Assembly (NCBI RefSeq): GCF_020010925.1 | Contig: NZ_JAGJBZ010000001.1 | Span: 2,108,001-2,172,000 of the forward strand | Length of the DNA: 64,000 nt | DNA from: Streptomyces griseiscabiei | GTDB lineage: Bacteria; Actinomycetota; Actinomycetes; Streptomycetales; Streptomycetaceae | Reading direction: 5' to 3' | The notes under the pieces: model-generated | The model's database searches: none | What the model was told of the DNA's origin: nothing | Seen by the model: only the letters and a program-made list of their open reading frames with translations | Translations under genes and position numbers: made by a program | In this document: positions 25,038 to 34,034 of the stretch, one piece after another | How positions within the stretch are numbered: position 1 is the first letter of the stretch | How the letters are laid out: each line of letters opens with the position of its first letter

Positions 25038-26632
25038 AGCGGTACGACCACCAGCCAGGCCGGTCCGCCCCGGCGCCGGCGCCCCTTGCCGAGATCACCG
25101 GTCTGCGGGTCGAGGCGGGCGGCCGGGCGATCGTCGAAGGGGTGAGTCTGCGGGTGCCGCCCGGCAGGGTCACCGCGCTGGTCGGCGCCTCGGGCAGTGG
25201 GAAGACGACCACCGGGCTCGCCCTGCTCGGCGAGTTCCCGGCGGGCGCGCACGTCACCGGTGAGGTGCGGATGCCGGTGGACGGCCTCGTCGGCTATGTG
25301 CCGCAGCATCCGGCGGCCGTCCTCAACCCGGCCCGCCGGATCAGCGCCCTGCTGACGGACATCGCCCGTTCGCGGGTACGCCGACTGCCGCGCGGCGAAC
25401 GCCGGGCGGCCACGCGCGCACACGTCCTCCGGGCACTAGCCGATGCCCAACTCCCCGACGCTGAGCCACTGTTGCGCCGCTACCCGCACCAGCTCTCCGG
25501 AGGCCAGCAGCAGCGCGTCGTCCTCGCCCAGGCCCTGCTGCTCGGCGCCCGGATCGTGGTCGCCGACGAACCCACCACGGGCCAGGACGCGTTGACCAAG
25601 AGCCGCGTCGTCGAGCAGTTGGCGGCGCTCGCCGCGCGCGGTATCGCGGTGGTCCTGCTCAGCCACGATCTCGACGTGGTCCGCGCGCTCGCCGACGAGG
25701 TCCATGTCATGCGGGCGGGACGGATCGTGGAGTCGGGGCCGGTGGAACGGGTGTGGTCGGCGCCCCAACACGCGTGGACCCGCCGGCTCCTCGCCGCCTC
25801 CACGACCGACCCGGGCGGCCCGCACGGCACCGCGACCGAGCCCGCCGTACGACCGGTGCTGCGCGTACGCGACCTCACCGCCCGCCACCGCGACGGGCCG
25901 AGCGGATCGACCGCTGTCGTCCGGGTACCCGAACTCGCCCTTCACGCAGGTGAGTTGCTCGCCCTCGTCGGCCGCTCGGGCAGCGGCAAGACCACCCTCG
26001 CCCGCTGTCTCGCCGGTCTCCACCGCGACCACGACGGCGAGATCCTCCTCGACGGCACTCCCCTGCCGCGCAGCCTGCGGGCCCGTGACCGGCGACAGTT
26101 GGCGGCGGTGCAGTACGTCTTCCAGGACGCCCACGCCTCCTTCGACGAGCACCGCCCGGTGCTGGACCAGGTCGCCCGCACGGCGGTCCGGCTGCGCGGG
26201 ACGGGCGCGGACACCGCCGAGAACGAGGCCCTGACCACCCTGACCCGCCTGGGCCTTCCCCCGGACGTGGTGCGCCGCGTCCCGGCCCGGCTCTCCGGCG
26301 GCGAACTCCAACGCGCCGCCCTGGCCCGCGCCCTCCTCGCCCACCCCCGCGTGCTGATCTGCGACGAGATCACCTCGGGTCTGGACACGGTCACCCGGCG
26401 CGGCATCCTCGACGTCCTCACGGGCCTGGTGAGCGGCGGCCCGCACCCCGGACCGGCGCTCCTGCTGATCACCCACGACCTGGAGACCGCCGCCGTCGCC
26501 CATCGCATCGCGGTCATGGACGGGGGCGAGATCGTCGAACAGGGGCCTGCCCGGCGGCTCCTCACCACCCCGAGGCACACCTTCACCGCCTCGCTCGTCG
26601 CCACACGCAGTAACTTCACCCACCGCTCGTAG
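25034..26632 (+). CDS. Fused double ABC ATPase (DppD-DppF / NikD-NikE type)
   Basis: About 532 residues holding two complete ABC cassettes. First: Walker A GASGSGKTTT, Q-loop YVPQH, signature LSGGQQQR, Walker B VVADEPTTG. Second: GRSGSGKTTL, YVFQDAHASFD, LSGGELQR, LICDEITSG. In most peptide/nickel importers these are two genes; the fusion makes a fixed heterodimer. Last gene of the operon. GTG at 25034 overlaps the permease stop. No clear terminator is visible in the 73 bp after it. Confidence 0.9.
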   Translation: MKRYDHQPGRSAPAPAPLAEITGLRVEAGGRAIVEGVSLRVPPGRVTALVGASGSGKTTTGLALLGEFPAGAHVTGEVRMPVDGLVGYVPQHPAAVLNPARRISALLTDIARSRVRRLPRGERRAATRAHVLRALADAQLPDAEPLLRRYPHQLSGGQQQRVVLAQALLLGARIVVADEPTTGQDALTKSRVVEQLAALAARGIAVVLLSHDLDVVRALADEVHVMRAGRIVESGPVERVWSAPQHAWTRRLLAASTTDPGGPHGTATEPAVRPVLRVRDLTARHRDGPSGSTAVVRVPELALHAGELLALVGRSGSGKTTLARCLAGLHRDHDGEILLDGTPLPRSLRARDRRQLAAVQYVFQDAHASFDEHRPVLDQVARTAVRLRGTGADTAENEALTTLTRLGLPPDVVRRVPARLSGGELQRAALARALLAHPRVLICDEITSGLDTVTRRGILDVLTGLVSGGPHPGPALLLITHDLETAAVAHRIAVMDGGEIVEQGPARRLLTTPRHTFTASLVATRSNFTHRS

Positions 26633-26705
26633 GTTAAGAGGACATGTCTCGCGCACGGGAGCAACGGGACATGTGGACCGACGAGTTGAAGGTGAGGGGG
26701 GTCCC

Positions 26706-27269
26706 ATGGGTACACGTGCACGTGCACGTACGGGCGCGGGCCGGTTCGGTGTCGTGATGGCGGCGGCCCTGACGGTGATGCTCACCGGCTGCGGCGGAGG
26801 CGGTGACCGGAGCGACGGCTCCGGCGGAGAGGGAACGCGGCCGTCGTCCACGACCCCTACCGCGTCCGGGACAGGGGGCAAGGGCGAAGGGGGAACGGAC
26901 GAGGGCGGAAGCGCCGGCAGGACTCCGCACCCGGCGGAGACGGAGCGACCGACCTCACCCGGGACCTCGCCCACGCCTTCCACCACCGACACGGACACCG
27001 ATACGGACACCAAGGCCTGCTTCGACGGGCGCTGCACGATCTCCGTGTCCAAGCCCCGGTCCATCGAGGTCGACGGCAAGTTCGGCGTCGGGGAGCTGCG
27101 TGTCACGAAGGTCACCGACGACACCGTGGTGCTCCAGTCCTCGGGTGCCGGAACGTTCCTCAGCTCCTCGATCGGCGAGGGCGGCACCGGCGGCCTGAAC
27201 GGCCTCGGCTTCCGCGTAAAGTCCCTCGAAGGCGGCACGGCGGTGCTGGAGTTCTTCCCCCGCGCCTGA
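26706..27269 (+). CDS. Small lipoprotein with low-complexity linker
   Basis: About 187 residues. Basic N-terminus, hydrophobic core VVMAAALTVM and lipobox LTGC (Cys ~28). A Gly/Ser/Thr/Pro linker with a TDTDTDTDT run follows, then a compact ~70-residue domain starting at ACFDGRCTISVSKP with two Cys five apart, probably disulfide-bonded. No named family recognised. ATG at 26706 is preceded by GGTGAGGGG; a GTG eleven codons upstream is possible. Separate from the upstream operon in style, though only 73 bp away. Confidence 0.75.
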   Translation: MGTRARARTGAGRFGVVMAAALTVMLTGCGGGGDRSDGSGGEGTRPSSTTPTASGTGGKGEGGTDEGGSAGRTPHPAETERPTSPGTSPTPSTTDTDTDTDTKACFDGRCTISVSKPRSIEVDGKFGVGELRVTKVTDDTVVLQSSGAGTFLSSSIGEGGTGGLNGLGFRVKSLEGGTAVLEFFPRA

Positions 27270-27303
27270 GTGCCCGGGTGCCGAGTGCGCGGGAGGCATG
27301 CGG

Positions 27304-28458
27304 ATGGGCGTGGTCGTACGGGAGCAGCGGCTGGCCGGGCTGCGCTGGCTCGTGGTGTCCGGGCCCCGGCTCGACGCGTTCCGGGCGCTCGGCGAGAGTG
27401 CGCGGGCTGACATCAGGGCCGTACAGGAGTCGATGCCGGAGCGGGAGGCGCTGCGCCGCCGGGTCGGGACCGAGGCGGGCGCCGCCCGGCTGGAGCGGGT
27501 GCTGCGGGCCACGCGCGAGCGGCATCCACGCGAACTCGCCGAGTTGGAGGCGCTGGCCGAGGGGGCGGGGGTGGCCTTCGACGACCTGCTCCTCGCCAAT
27601 CTCCGGGGCGACCTGGGCACCGACGACGGAACGGGCTGCTCCGACCTGATCTGGCGGGGCGGGAACTCCTTCGTCGCCCACAACGAGGACGGCGCGCCCG
27701 CGCTCGACGGACGGCTGACGCTGCTGACCCTCGCGCTGGACGGTCTCGTGCCGGTGACGGTCCAGTGGTATCCGGGCTTCGTGCCCGCGAACGCGTTCAC
27801 GGCCACCGGGCACGGCCTGGTCTGGGGCATCAACCACCTCCAGGTGGCGCGTCCGCCGGCCGACGGCGCCGGGCGGCACTTCGTCGCCCGTGCCCTGCAG
27901 CAGGCGCCGACGCTGGACGCGGCCCTGGAGCATCTGCGCACCCGTCCCGGCGCGGGCGGGTTCTCCTACGCCCTCGGTGAGCGCGCCACCGGCCGGGTCG
28001 TGGTCGCGGAGGCGGCGGGCGGCCGTACGGCCGTCGTGGAGGCCACTCCCGCCGAGCCGCTGCACTGGCACACGAACCATCTGCGCCATCTGCCCGACAC
28101 CCTGGAGGCGGCGGGCTCGGGCGCGTCCGCCGACTCCCTCGGCCGGTACGAGGAGAGCGTCGCCCGGGGCCGTGCGCTGGAGTCCCTGCGCGCCGAGGGA
28201 TCCGTGCGCACCGAGGGCCGGGAGCCGTCGGCCGCCTGGTTCCTGGAGGCGCTCACCGGCGCCCCGCTCCCCCACGGTGTCCACCGGACGGCCGCCGGTG
28301 GTGATCCCCTGATGACCCTGTCCACGGCGGTGGCCGATCTGACCGCCGGCCGTGTCCTCGTGCGCGGCGCCCGGGGCGACGCCGCCGAGCTGCCGCTGAA
28401 CGACTTCGTGCGCGGTGTCGCGCCCGGACCGGCCGCGGAGCCGTCGCCCCGCGGCTGA
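27304..28458 (+). CDS. C45-type peptidase / acyl-coenzyme A:6-APA acyltransferase-like hydrolase
   Basis: About 384 residues of the Ntn-hydrolase type. The putative nucleophile lies in GTGCSDLIW (Cys ~114), with FVAHNEDGAPA after it, as in C45 family proteins that self-cleave before the Cys. Members hydrolyse amide bonds of small molecules or acyl peptides; the substrate is unknown. ATG at 27304 has GGGAGG seven bases upstream; the ATG two codons earlier is too close to that site. Confidence 0.78.
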   Translation: MGVVVREQRLAGLRWLVVSGPRLDAFRALGESARADIRAVQESMPEREALRRRVGTEAGAARLERVLRATRERHPRELAELEALAEGAGVAFDDLLLANLRGDLGTDDGTGCSDLIWRGGNSFVAHNEDGAPALDGRLTLLTLALDGLVPVTVQWYPGFVPANAFTATGHGLVWGINHLQVARPPADGAGRHFVARALQQAPTLDAALEHLRTRPGAGGFSYALGERATGRVVVAEAAGGRTAVVEATPAEPLHWHTNHLRHLPDTLEAAGSGASADSLGRYEESVARGRALESLRAEGSVRTEGREPSAAWFLEALTGAPLPHGVHRTAAGGDPLMTLSTAVADLTAGRVLVRGARGDAAELPLNDFVRGVAPGPAAEPSPRG

Positions 28459-28483
28459 TCCCCACGGCTGATCCCGGCGGGCG

Positions 28484-31400
28484 TCAGACGATCTCGACGA
28501 GCAGGTCGCCGCCCTCCACCTGCTGGATCTTGTTGATGGCGAGGCGGGAGACCCGGCCGGCCTTGGAGACGGTGATGGTGGCCTCCATCTTCATGGCCTC
28601 GATGGTGGCGACGGTGGCTCCGGCCGCGACCTCGTCGCCCTCGGCGACCGCGAGGGTGACCACCCCGGCGAACGGGGCGGCGACATGGCCGGAGTTGGAG
28701 CGGTCCGCCTTCTCGGTGACGGGAAGGTCGGAGGAGGCGGCCTTGTCGCGGATCTGGATGGGCCGGAGCTGCCCGTTCAGGGTGGACATGACCGTGCGCA
28801 TCCCGCGTTCGTCGGCCTCGCCGACCGCCTCCAGCCCGATGAGGAGCCGTACACCGGGCTCCAGGTCGACCGCGTACTCCTTGCCGGGGCCGAGGCCGTA
28901 GAAGAAGTCCTTGCTGTCGAGGACGCTGGTGTCGCCGTAGGTCTGGCGGTGGGTCTCGAACTCGCGCGTCGGGCCGGGGAAGAGGAGCCGGTTGAGGGTG
29001 GCCCGGCGGTCCTTCTCCAGTCCGGAGCGGTCCTCGGCGTCCAGGTCCTGGACGGGCTTGGCGTCGGCGCGGCCCTGGAGGGCCTTGCTGCGGAACGGCT
29101 CGGGCCAGCCGCCGGGCGGGGTGCCCAGCTCGCCGCGCAGGAAGCCGATCACGGAGTCGGGGATGTCGAACCGGTCCGGCGTGGCCTCGAAGTCGGCGGG
29201 GGTCACTCCGGCGCCGACGAGGTGCAGGGCGAGGTCGCCGACCACCTTGGAGGACGGGGTGACCTTGACCAGGTGGCCGAGGATGCGGTCGGCGGCGGTG
29301 TACATCGCCTCGATGTCCTCGAAGCGGTCGCCGAGACCGAGCGCGACGGCCTGGGTGCGCAGGTTGGAGAGCTGGCCGCCGGGGATCTCGTGGTCGTAGA
29401 CCCGGCCGGTCGGGGAGGCGAGGCCCGCCTCGAAGGGGGCGTAGATACGGCGGACGCTCTCCCAGTAGGGCTCCAGGTCGCCGACGGCCCGCAGATCGAG
29501 CCCGGTGGGCCGGTCGGAGTAGTCCGTCGCGGCGACGATGGCCGACAGCGACGGCTGGGAGGTGGTGCCCGCCATGGAGGCGACGGCCCCGTCGACGGCG
29601 TCCGCGCCGGCCTGGATCGCGGCCAGGTAGGTGGCGAGCTGGCCGCCCGCCGTGTCGTGGGTGTGGATGTGCACCGGCAGGTCGAACTCGCGGCGCAGCG
29701 CGGTGACGAGCTTGGTGGCGGCGGGGGCGCGCAGCAGGCCCGCCATGTCCTTGACGGCCAGGACGTGGGCGCCCGCCTCGACGATCTGTTCGGCCAGCCG
29801 GAGGTAGTAGTCGAGCGTGTACAGCTGCTCGGCGGGGTCGGACAGGTCGGAGGTGTAGCAGAGGGCGACCTCGGCGACGGCCGTCCCGGTGGCGCGTACG
29901 GCGTCGATGGCGGGCCGCATCTGGCCCACGTCGTTGAGCGCGTCGAAGATCCGGAAGATGTCGATCCCGGTCTCGGTGGCCTCCTGGACGAAGGCGTCGG
30001 TCACCTCGGTCGGGTACGGCGTGTAGCCGACGGTGTTGCGGCCGCGCAGCAGCATCTGGAGGCAGATGTTGGGGGCGGCGGCCCGGAAGGCGGCCAGCCG
30101 CTCCCAGGGGTCCTCGGCGAGGAAGCGCAGGGCGACGTCGTAGGTGGCGCCGCCCCAGCACTCCAGGGAGAGCAGCTGCGGCAGGGTCCGGGCGACCACG
30201 GGGGCGACGGCGAGCATGTCCTTGGTGCGGACCCGGGTGGCGAGCAGCGACTGGTGGGCGTCGCGGAAGGTGGTGTCGGTGACGCCGATGGTCGGGGACT
30301 CGCGCAGCCAGCGGGCGAAGCCCTCGGGGCCCAGTTCGACGAGCTTCTGCTTGGAGCCGGCCGGAGGTTCGGCGGCGGTGGGCCTCGGCAGCTTGCTCGC
30401 GGGGTCGATCAGGTCGGGACGCGGCCCGTGCGGCTTGTTGACCGTCACGTCGGCCAGATAGGTGAGGAGCTTGGTGCCCCGGTCGGCGGAGTGGCGGGCG
30501 GTCAGCAGATGCGGGCGCCGCTCGATGAACGACGTGGTGACGTTGCCCGACTGGAAGTCCGGGTCGTCGAGGACGGCCTGGAGGAACGGGATGTTCGTGG
30601 AGACGCCCCGGATGCGGAACTCGGCGACCGCGCGCCGGGCGCGGTTGACGGCGGTGGTGAAGTCCCGGCCCCGGCAGGTCAGTTTGACCAGCATGGAGTC
30701 GAAGTGGGCGCTGATCTCCGTACCGGCGTGGGTGGTGCCGCCGTCGAGGCGGATGCCGGAGCCGCCGGGCGAGCGGTAGGCGCTGATCCGGCCGGTGTCC
30801 GGGCGGAAGCCGTTCGCCGGATCCTCGGTGGTGATCCGGCACTGGAGGGCGGCGCCGCGCAGGGTGACGGTGTCCTGGGAGAGGCCGAGGTCGGCGAGGG
30901 ACGCCCCGGCGGCGATCCGCAGCTGGGACTGGACGAGGTCGACGTCGGTGACCTCCTCGGTGACCGTGTGCTCGACCTGGATACGGGGGTTCATCTCGAT
31001 GAAGACGTGGTTGCCGTCGCGGTCGAGGAGGAACTCGACGGTGCCCGCGTTGCGGTAGCCGATCTCGCGGGCGAAGCGGACGGCGTCGGCGCAGATGCGG
31101 TCGCGCAGGGCCGGGTCGAGGTTCGGGGCCGGGGCCAGCTCGATGACCTTCTGGTGGCGGCGCTGCACCGAACAGTCGCGTTCGAAGAGGTGGATGACGT
31201 TTCCGTGGCCGTCGGCGAGGATCTGCACCTCGATGTGACGGGGCTCGACGACGGCCTTCTCCAGGAAGACGGTCGGGTCGCCGAAGGCGGAGGCCGCCTC
31301 GCGGGACGCGGCCTCGATGGACTCGCGCAGCGTGGCGGGGTCCTCGACGCGGCGCATCCCGCGTCCGCCGCCGCCCGCGACGGCCTTGACGAAGACGGGG

Positions 31401-31858
31401 AAGCCGATGTCGTCGGCGGCGCGCACCAGCTCGTCCACGTCGGTGGAGGGCTCGGAGGAGCCGAGGACGGGTACGCCGGCGGCGCGGGCGGCGGCCACCG
31501 CGCGGGCCTTGTTGCCGGTCAGCTCCAGGATGTGGGCGCTGGGGCCGACGAAGGTGATGCCGGCCTCCTCGCACGCGCGGGCCAGCTCGGGGTTCTCGGA
31601 CAGGAACCCGTAGCCCGGGTAGACGGCGTCGGCGCCCGCCAGCCGGGCGGCGCGCATGATCTCCTCGACGGAGAGATACGCCCGCACGGGGTGACCGGGT
31701 TCGCCGATCTCGTAGGCCTCGTCGGCCTTGAGCCGGTGCAGCGAGTTGCGGTCCTCGTGGGGGAAGACGGCGACCGTCCGCGCGCCCACTTCATAGCCTG
31801 CGCGGAACGCGCGGATCGCGATCTCGCCACGGTTGGCGACCAGTACCTTGCGGAGCAT
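28484..31858 (-). CDS. pyc: Pyruvate carboxylase
   Basis: About 1124 residues, full length for the single-chain enzyme, which makes oxaloacetate from pyruvate, bicarbonate and ATP. Order: biotin carboxylase (RKVLVANRGEIAIRAFRA at the start, VKAVAGGGGRGMR, EMNPRIQVEHTVTE), carboxyltransferase (DTTFRDAHQSLLATR ~535, VAVKDMAGLL), PYC_OADA region, and biotin carrier domain with EAMKMEA (Lys ~1090). ATG at 31858. Monocistronic; anaplerotic role. Confidence 0.97.
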   Translation of the reverse strand: MLRKVLVANRGEIAIRAFRAGYEVGARTVAVFPHEDRNSLHRLKADEAYEIGEPGHPVRAYLSVEEIMRAARLAGADAVYPGYGFLSENPELARACEEAGITFVGPSAHILELTGNKARAVAAARAAGVPVLGSSEPSTDVDELVRAADDIGFPVFVKAVAGGGGRGMRRVEDPATLRESIEAASREAASAFGDPTVFLEKAVVEPRHIEVQILADGHGNVIHLFERDCSVQRRHQKVIELAPAPNLDPALRDRICADAVRFAREIGYRNAGTVEFLLDRDGNHVFIEMNPRIQVEHTVTEEVTDVDLVQSQLRIAAGASLADLGLSQDTVTLRGAALQCRITTEDPANGFRPDTGRISAYRSPGGSGIRLDGGTTHAGTEISAHFDSMLVKLTCRGRDFTTAVNRARRAVAEFRIRGVSTNIPFLQAVLDDPDFQSGNVTTSFIERRPHLLTARHSADRGTKLLTYLADVTVNKPHGPRPDLIDPASKLPRPTAAEPPAGSKQKLVELGPEGFARWLRESPTIGVTDTTFRDAHQSLLATRVRTKDMLAVAPVVARTLPQLLSLECWGGATYDVALRFLAEDPWERLAAFRAAAPNICLQMLLRGRNTVGYTPYPTEVTDAFVQEATETGIDIFRIFDALNDVGQMRPAIDAVRATGTAVAEVALCYTSDLSDPAEQLYTLDYYLRLAEQIVEAGAHVLAVKDMAGLLRAPAATKLVTALRREFDLPVHIHTHDTAGGQLATYLAAIQAGADAVDGAVASMAGTTSQPSLSAIVAATDYSDRPTGLDLRAVGDLEPYWESVRRIYAPFEAGLASPTGRVYDHEIPGGQLSNLRTQAVALGLGDRFEDIEAMYTAADRILGHLVKVTPSSKVVGDLALHLVGAGVTPADFEATPDRFDIPDSVIGFLRGELGTPPGGWPEPFRSKALQGRADAKPVQDLDAEDRSGLEKDRRATLNRLLFPGPTREFETHRQTYGDTSVLDSKDFFYGLGPGKEYAVDLEPGVRLLIGLEAVGEADERGMRTVMSTLNGQLRPIQIRDKAASSDLPVTEKADRSNSGHVAAPFAGVVTLAVAEGDEVAAGATVATIEAMKMEATITVSKAGRVSRLAINKIQQVEGGDLLVEIV

Positions 31859-32102
31859 CCCTGATCCCTTCGAGCTGCCATGAGGACACCATGGTCCCGG
31901 TCATGATGCCGCCGCATCACGAGAATCGTGTCACTGAGTGCCATGTGAGCCCCGTCACTTCTCACGGCAGACCGCACGACTTGCAGACATTCCACCCGGT
32001 CGGCACGCCTGTGGACGGACGCGCCCCGACTGATCCACTGCCGAAGTGACCCTCAGTGCCACACGAGTCGTCGCTCCGCGCCCCCGAGGGCCCCCGGCTC
32101 CC

Positions 32103-33788
32103 TCAACTCCCCACCGCGAACTGGCTGCCCGTCTTCTCACCGTCGTCGGTCCGGGCCGCCGCGACGCAGCGGAAGACCCGGAGGCCGTCGGCCCACTCGG
32201 CCGCGCTCGGCGGAATGATGTCGACGCTCCACTCCTCGGCGACCCGGCCCCCCTCGGGGGTCATCGACGCGGACATGACCATCTGGGAGCAGAGGGCCTT
32301 CACATCGGGGTGCTTGATCAGGTCGCGGGCGTTGTTGGTCTGGCCGTCCTTCGGCAGCGGGGCGATGGCGAAGGTCTCCCACACATGCTTGGCCTGGCAG
32401 TCGGCGCGGCTGACCGTGACGATGCCGGAGATGTCGACGATCCCGCTCCAGCACTCGGGGCTCTCGACACAGCGACCGCCGACACCGGCGACGCCCGTCG
32501 CGGCGCAGTCCTCGGTCGTGGTCGCCACCCCGAAGTCCGACGCGCCGCCCTCGGCGTCGTCAGCGGTGGCAGTGGCCCCGGTGGAGGGCGAGGAGTTCCC
32601 TTCCCCGTCGTCGCCCCCGCCGCCCTGGTAGACCACCACGGAGACCGACAGGCTCACGGACACGGCCACCGCCGCCAGCCCGATGACGAGGGGGCGCCGC
32701 AGCCGCCCGCCCTTCCGCCCGCCGTCACCGTCGCCGCCCCGGCCGGGAACGACGGTCGTACCCCCCGCCCCGCCCGATCCGCCCGGCCCGGGGACCACGG
32801 TCGCCCCTCCCCCGCCCGTCGGCCCGTCCCGGTACGGCGGCGGCATCGTCGTGGGCGGCGCGACCCCGTACGGCGGCATCGTCGTGGGCGGCCCGCCCCG
32901 GTACGCCGGAGTCGTCGTCATGGCGGGCGCCGGGCCGAAGCCGCCCCCGCCTCCCAGGTCCACGGTGTCGAGGTCGACGGCGGCGAGCGCGTCGCGGAAC
33001 GCGCCCGCGTCGGACAGCCGGTGGGCGGGGTCGGCGGCGAGGGCGTACCGGAGCGCCGCGTTGAGGGCGGGCGGCAGTGCGGGGAGGTCGGCGTACGGCC
33101 AGGTGTGGCGGACGATCAGCTCGGCGAGGCTGAGCTGGGTGCCGTCCTCCGGGTAGTGCGGCGGGCGTCCGCACAGCAGGGCGTGGACGGTCGCGGCGAG
33201 GGAGTACACGTCGCCGGCCGGGCTGGGGTCGGCCATGTGGAAGGCCTCGGGCGGTGCGTACGCGGGGGTCAACGCCTCCCGGGTCACGGAGAGTTCGCGG
33301 CCCGGCCGGGGCATGGCGGCGAGACCGAAGTCGGTGAGGGCGATGCCGCCGTACCGGTTGACCATGACGTTGCCGGGCTTGATGTCGCGGTGCAGCACCC
33401 CGGCGGCGTGGGCGGCGGCCACCGCGTCGGCGAGGCCCACCCCGATGTCGCGCGCCTCCTTGACCGGGAGGGCGCCCTGCCGGTTCAGCCGGTCGCCGAG
33501 GGAGCCGCCGGGGCACAGCTCCAGCACCATGTAGGGCCGGTTGTCGGCGAGGACGCCGGCGTCGTAGACCGGGACCACGTGGGGATGGCCGGAGAGCTGT
33601 CCGGCGGCCGTGACCTCGCGCAGGAAGCGCTGGCGGTCGCGGGGTGTGGTGAGCACCCTGCTGTCCACCTTCAGCGCGACCTCCCGGCCGACGGCCAGCT
33701 GCCGCGCCCGGTACACGGTGGCGAATCCGCCCTGGCCCAGGACTTCCTGGATCTCGTAACCGGGCAGTTCCGTTCTTTCGGGCCCCAT
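32103..33788 (-). CDS. Transmembrane Ser/Thr protein kinase (PknB type)
   Basis: About 561 residues. Kinase domain: Gly loop GQGGFATVY (~16), ALKVD, catalytic HRDIKPGN (~129), DFGL, and APPEAF. A long Gly/Pro/Thr juxtamembrane region leads to one membrane helix (LVIGLAAVAVSVSLSVSVVVY, ~370-390). The ~170-residue extracytoplasmic part has four to six Cys and a CWSGIVDISGIVTVSRADC stretch resembling the septum-formation domain. ATG at 33788; an in-frame GTG at 33812 is an alternative and neither has an ideal ribosome site. Confidence 0.9.
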   Translation of the reverse strand: MGPERTELPGYEIQEVLGQGGFATVYRARQLAVGREVALKVDSRVLTTPRDRQRFLREVTAAGQLSGHPHVVPVYDAGVLADNRPYMVLELCPGGSLGDRLNRQGALPVKEARDIGVGLADAVAAAHAAGVLHRDIKPGNVMVNRYGGIALTDFGLAAMPRPGRELSVTREALTPAYAPPEAFHMADPSPAGDVYSLAATVHALLCGRPPHYPEDGTQLSLAELIVRHTWPYADLPALPPALNAALRYALAADPAHRLSDAGAFRDALAAVDLDTVDLGGGGGFGPAPAMTTTPAYRGGPPTTMPPYGVAPPTTMPPPYRDGPTGGGGATVVPGPGGSGGAGGTTVVPGRGGDGDGGRKGGRLRRPLVIGLAAVAVSVSLSVSVVVYQGGGGDDGEGNSSPSTGATATADDAEGGASDFGVATTTEDCAATGVAGVGGRCVESPECWSGIVDISGIVTVSRADCQAKHVWETFAIAPLPKDGQTNNARDLIKHPDVKALCSQMVMSASMTPEGGRVAEEWSVDIIPPSAAEWADGLRVFRCVAAARTDDGEKTGSQFAVGS

Positions 33789-33967
33789 CGGTCTGCCGTA
33801 CCCCCAGCGCACAGCCCCGGTCAGGATGTCCGACCGAGGTGAGGCGAGACTTTAGCCGAGCCCGATGACCCTCCCGTCGGTTAAATCGTTTCATTTCCGC
33901 TGGACTCCATCGCATCCGACCTATTGACCGGATTAGACGCGGAACCCTAACCTCCGGGCCATCACAT

Positions 33968-33979
33968 TGAAACCTTTCA
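33968..33979. promoter_or_regulatory. Candidate operator upstream of the rhamnosidase
   Basis: TGAAACCTTTCA is a 5-2-5 palindrome (TGAAA/TTTCA) lying 55 bp before the GH78 ATG. A related sequence, TTAAATCGTTTCA, occurs at 33881-33893. LacI-family sugar regulators of actinomycetes often bind TGAAA...TTTCA dyads, but this pair is weak. Confidence 0.35.
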
Positions 33980-34034
33980 CCACTCCGGCCCCAGCGAGCA
34001 CACCGCTCCCATCGAATCGAACCGAAGGTGCACC

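Noticed and set aside
26640..26674. Repeated GGACATGT on both sides of a short gap after the ABC ATPase
   Set aside because: Only 8 bp, not palindromic as a pair, and not at a promoter or terminator position I can support.
28685..31864. 1059-codon open frame antisense to pyruvate carboxylase
   Set aside because: High-GC third positions keep the opposite frame open; the translation is Gly/Val/Asp-rich with no domain, and pyc is unmistakable.
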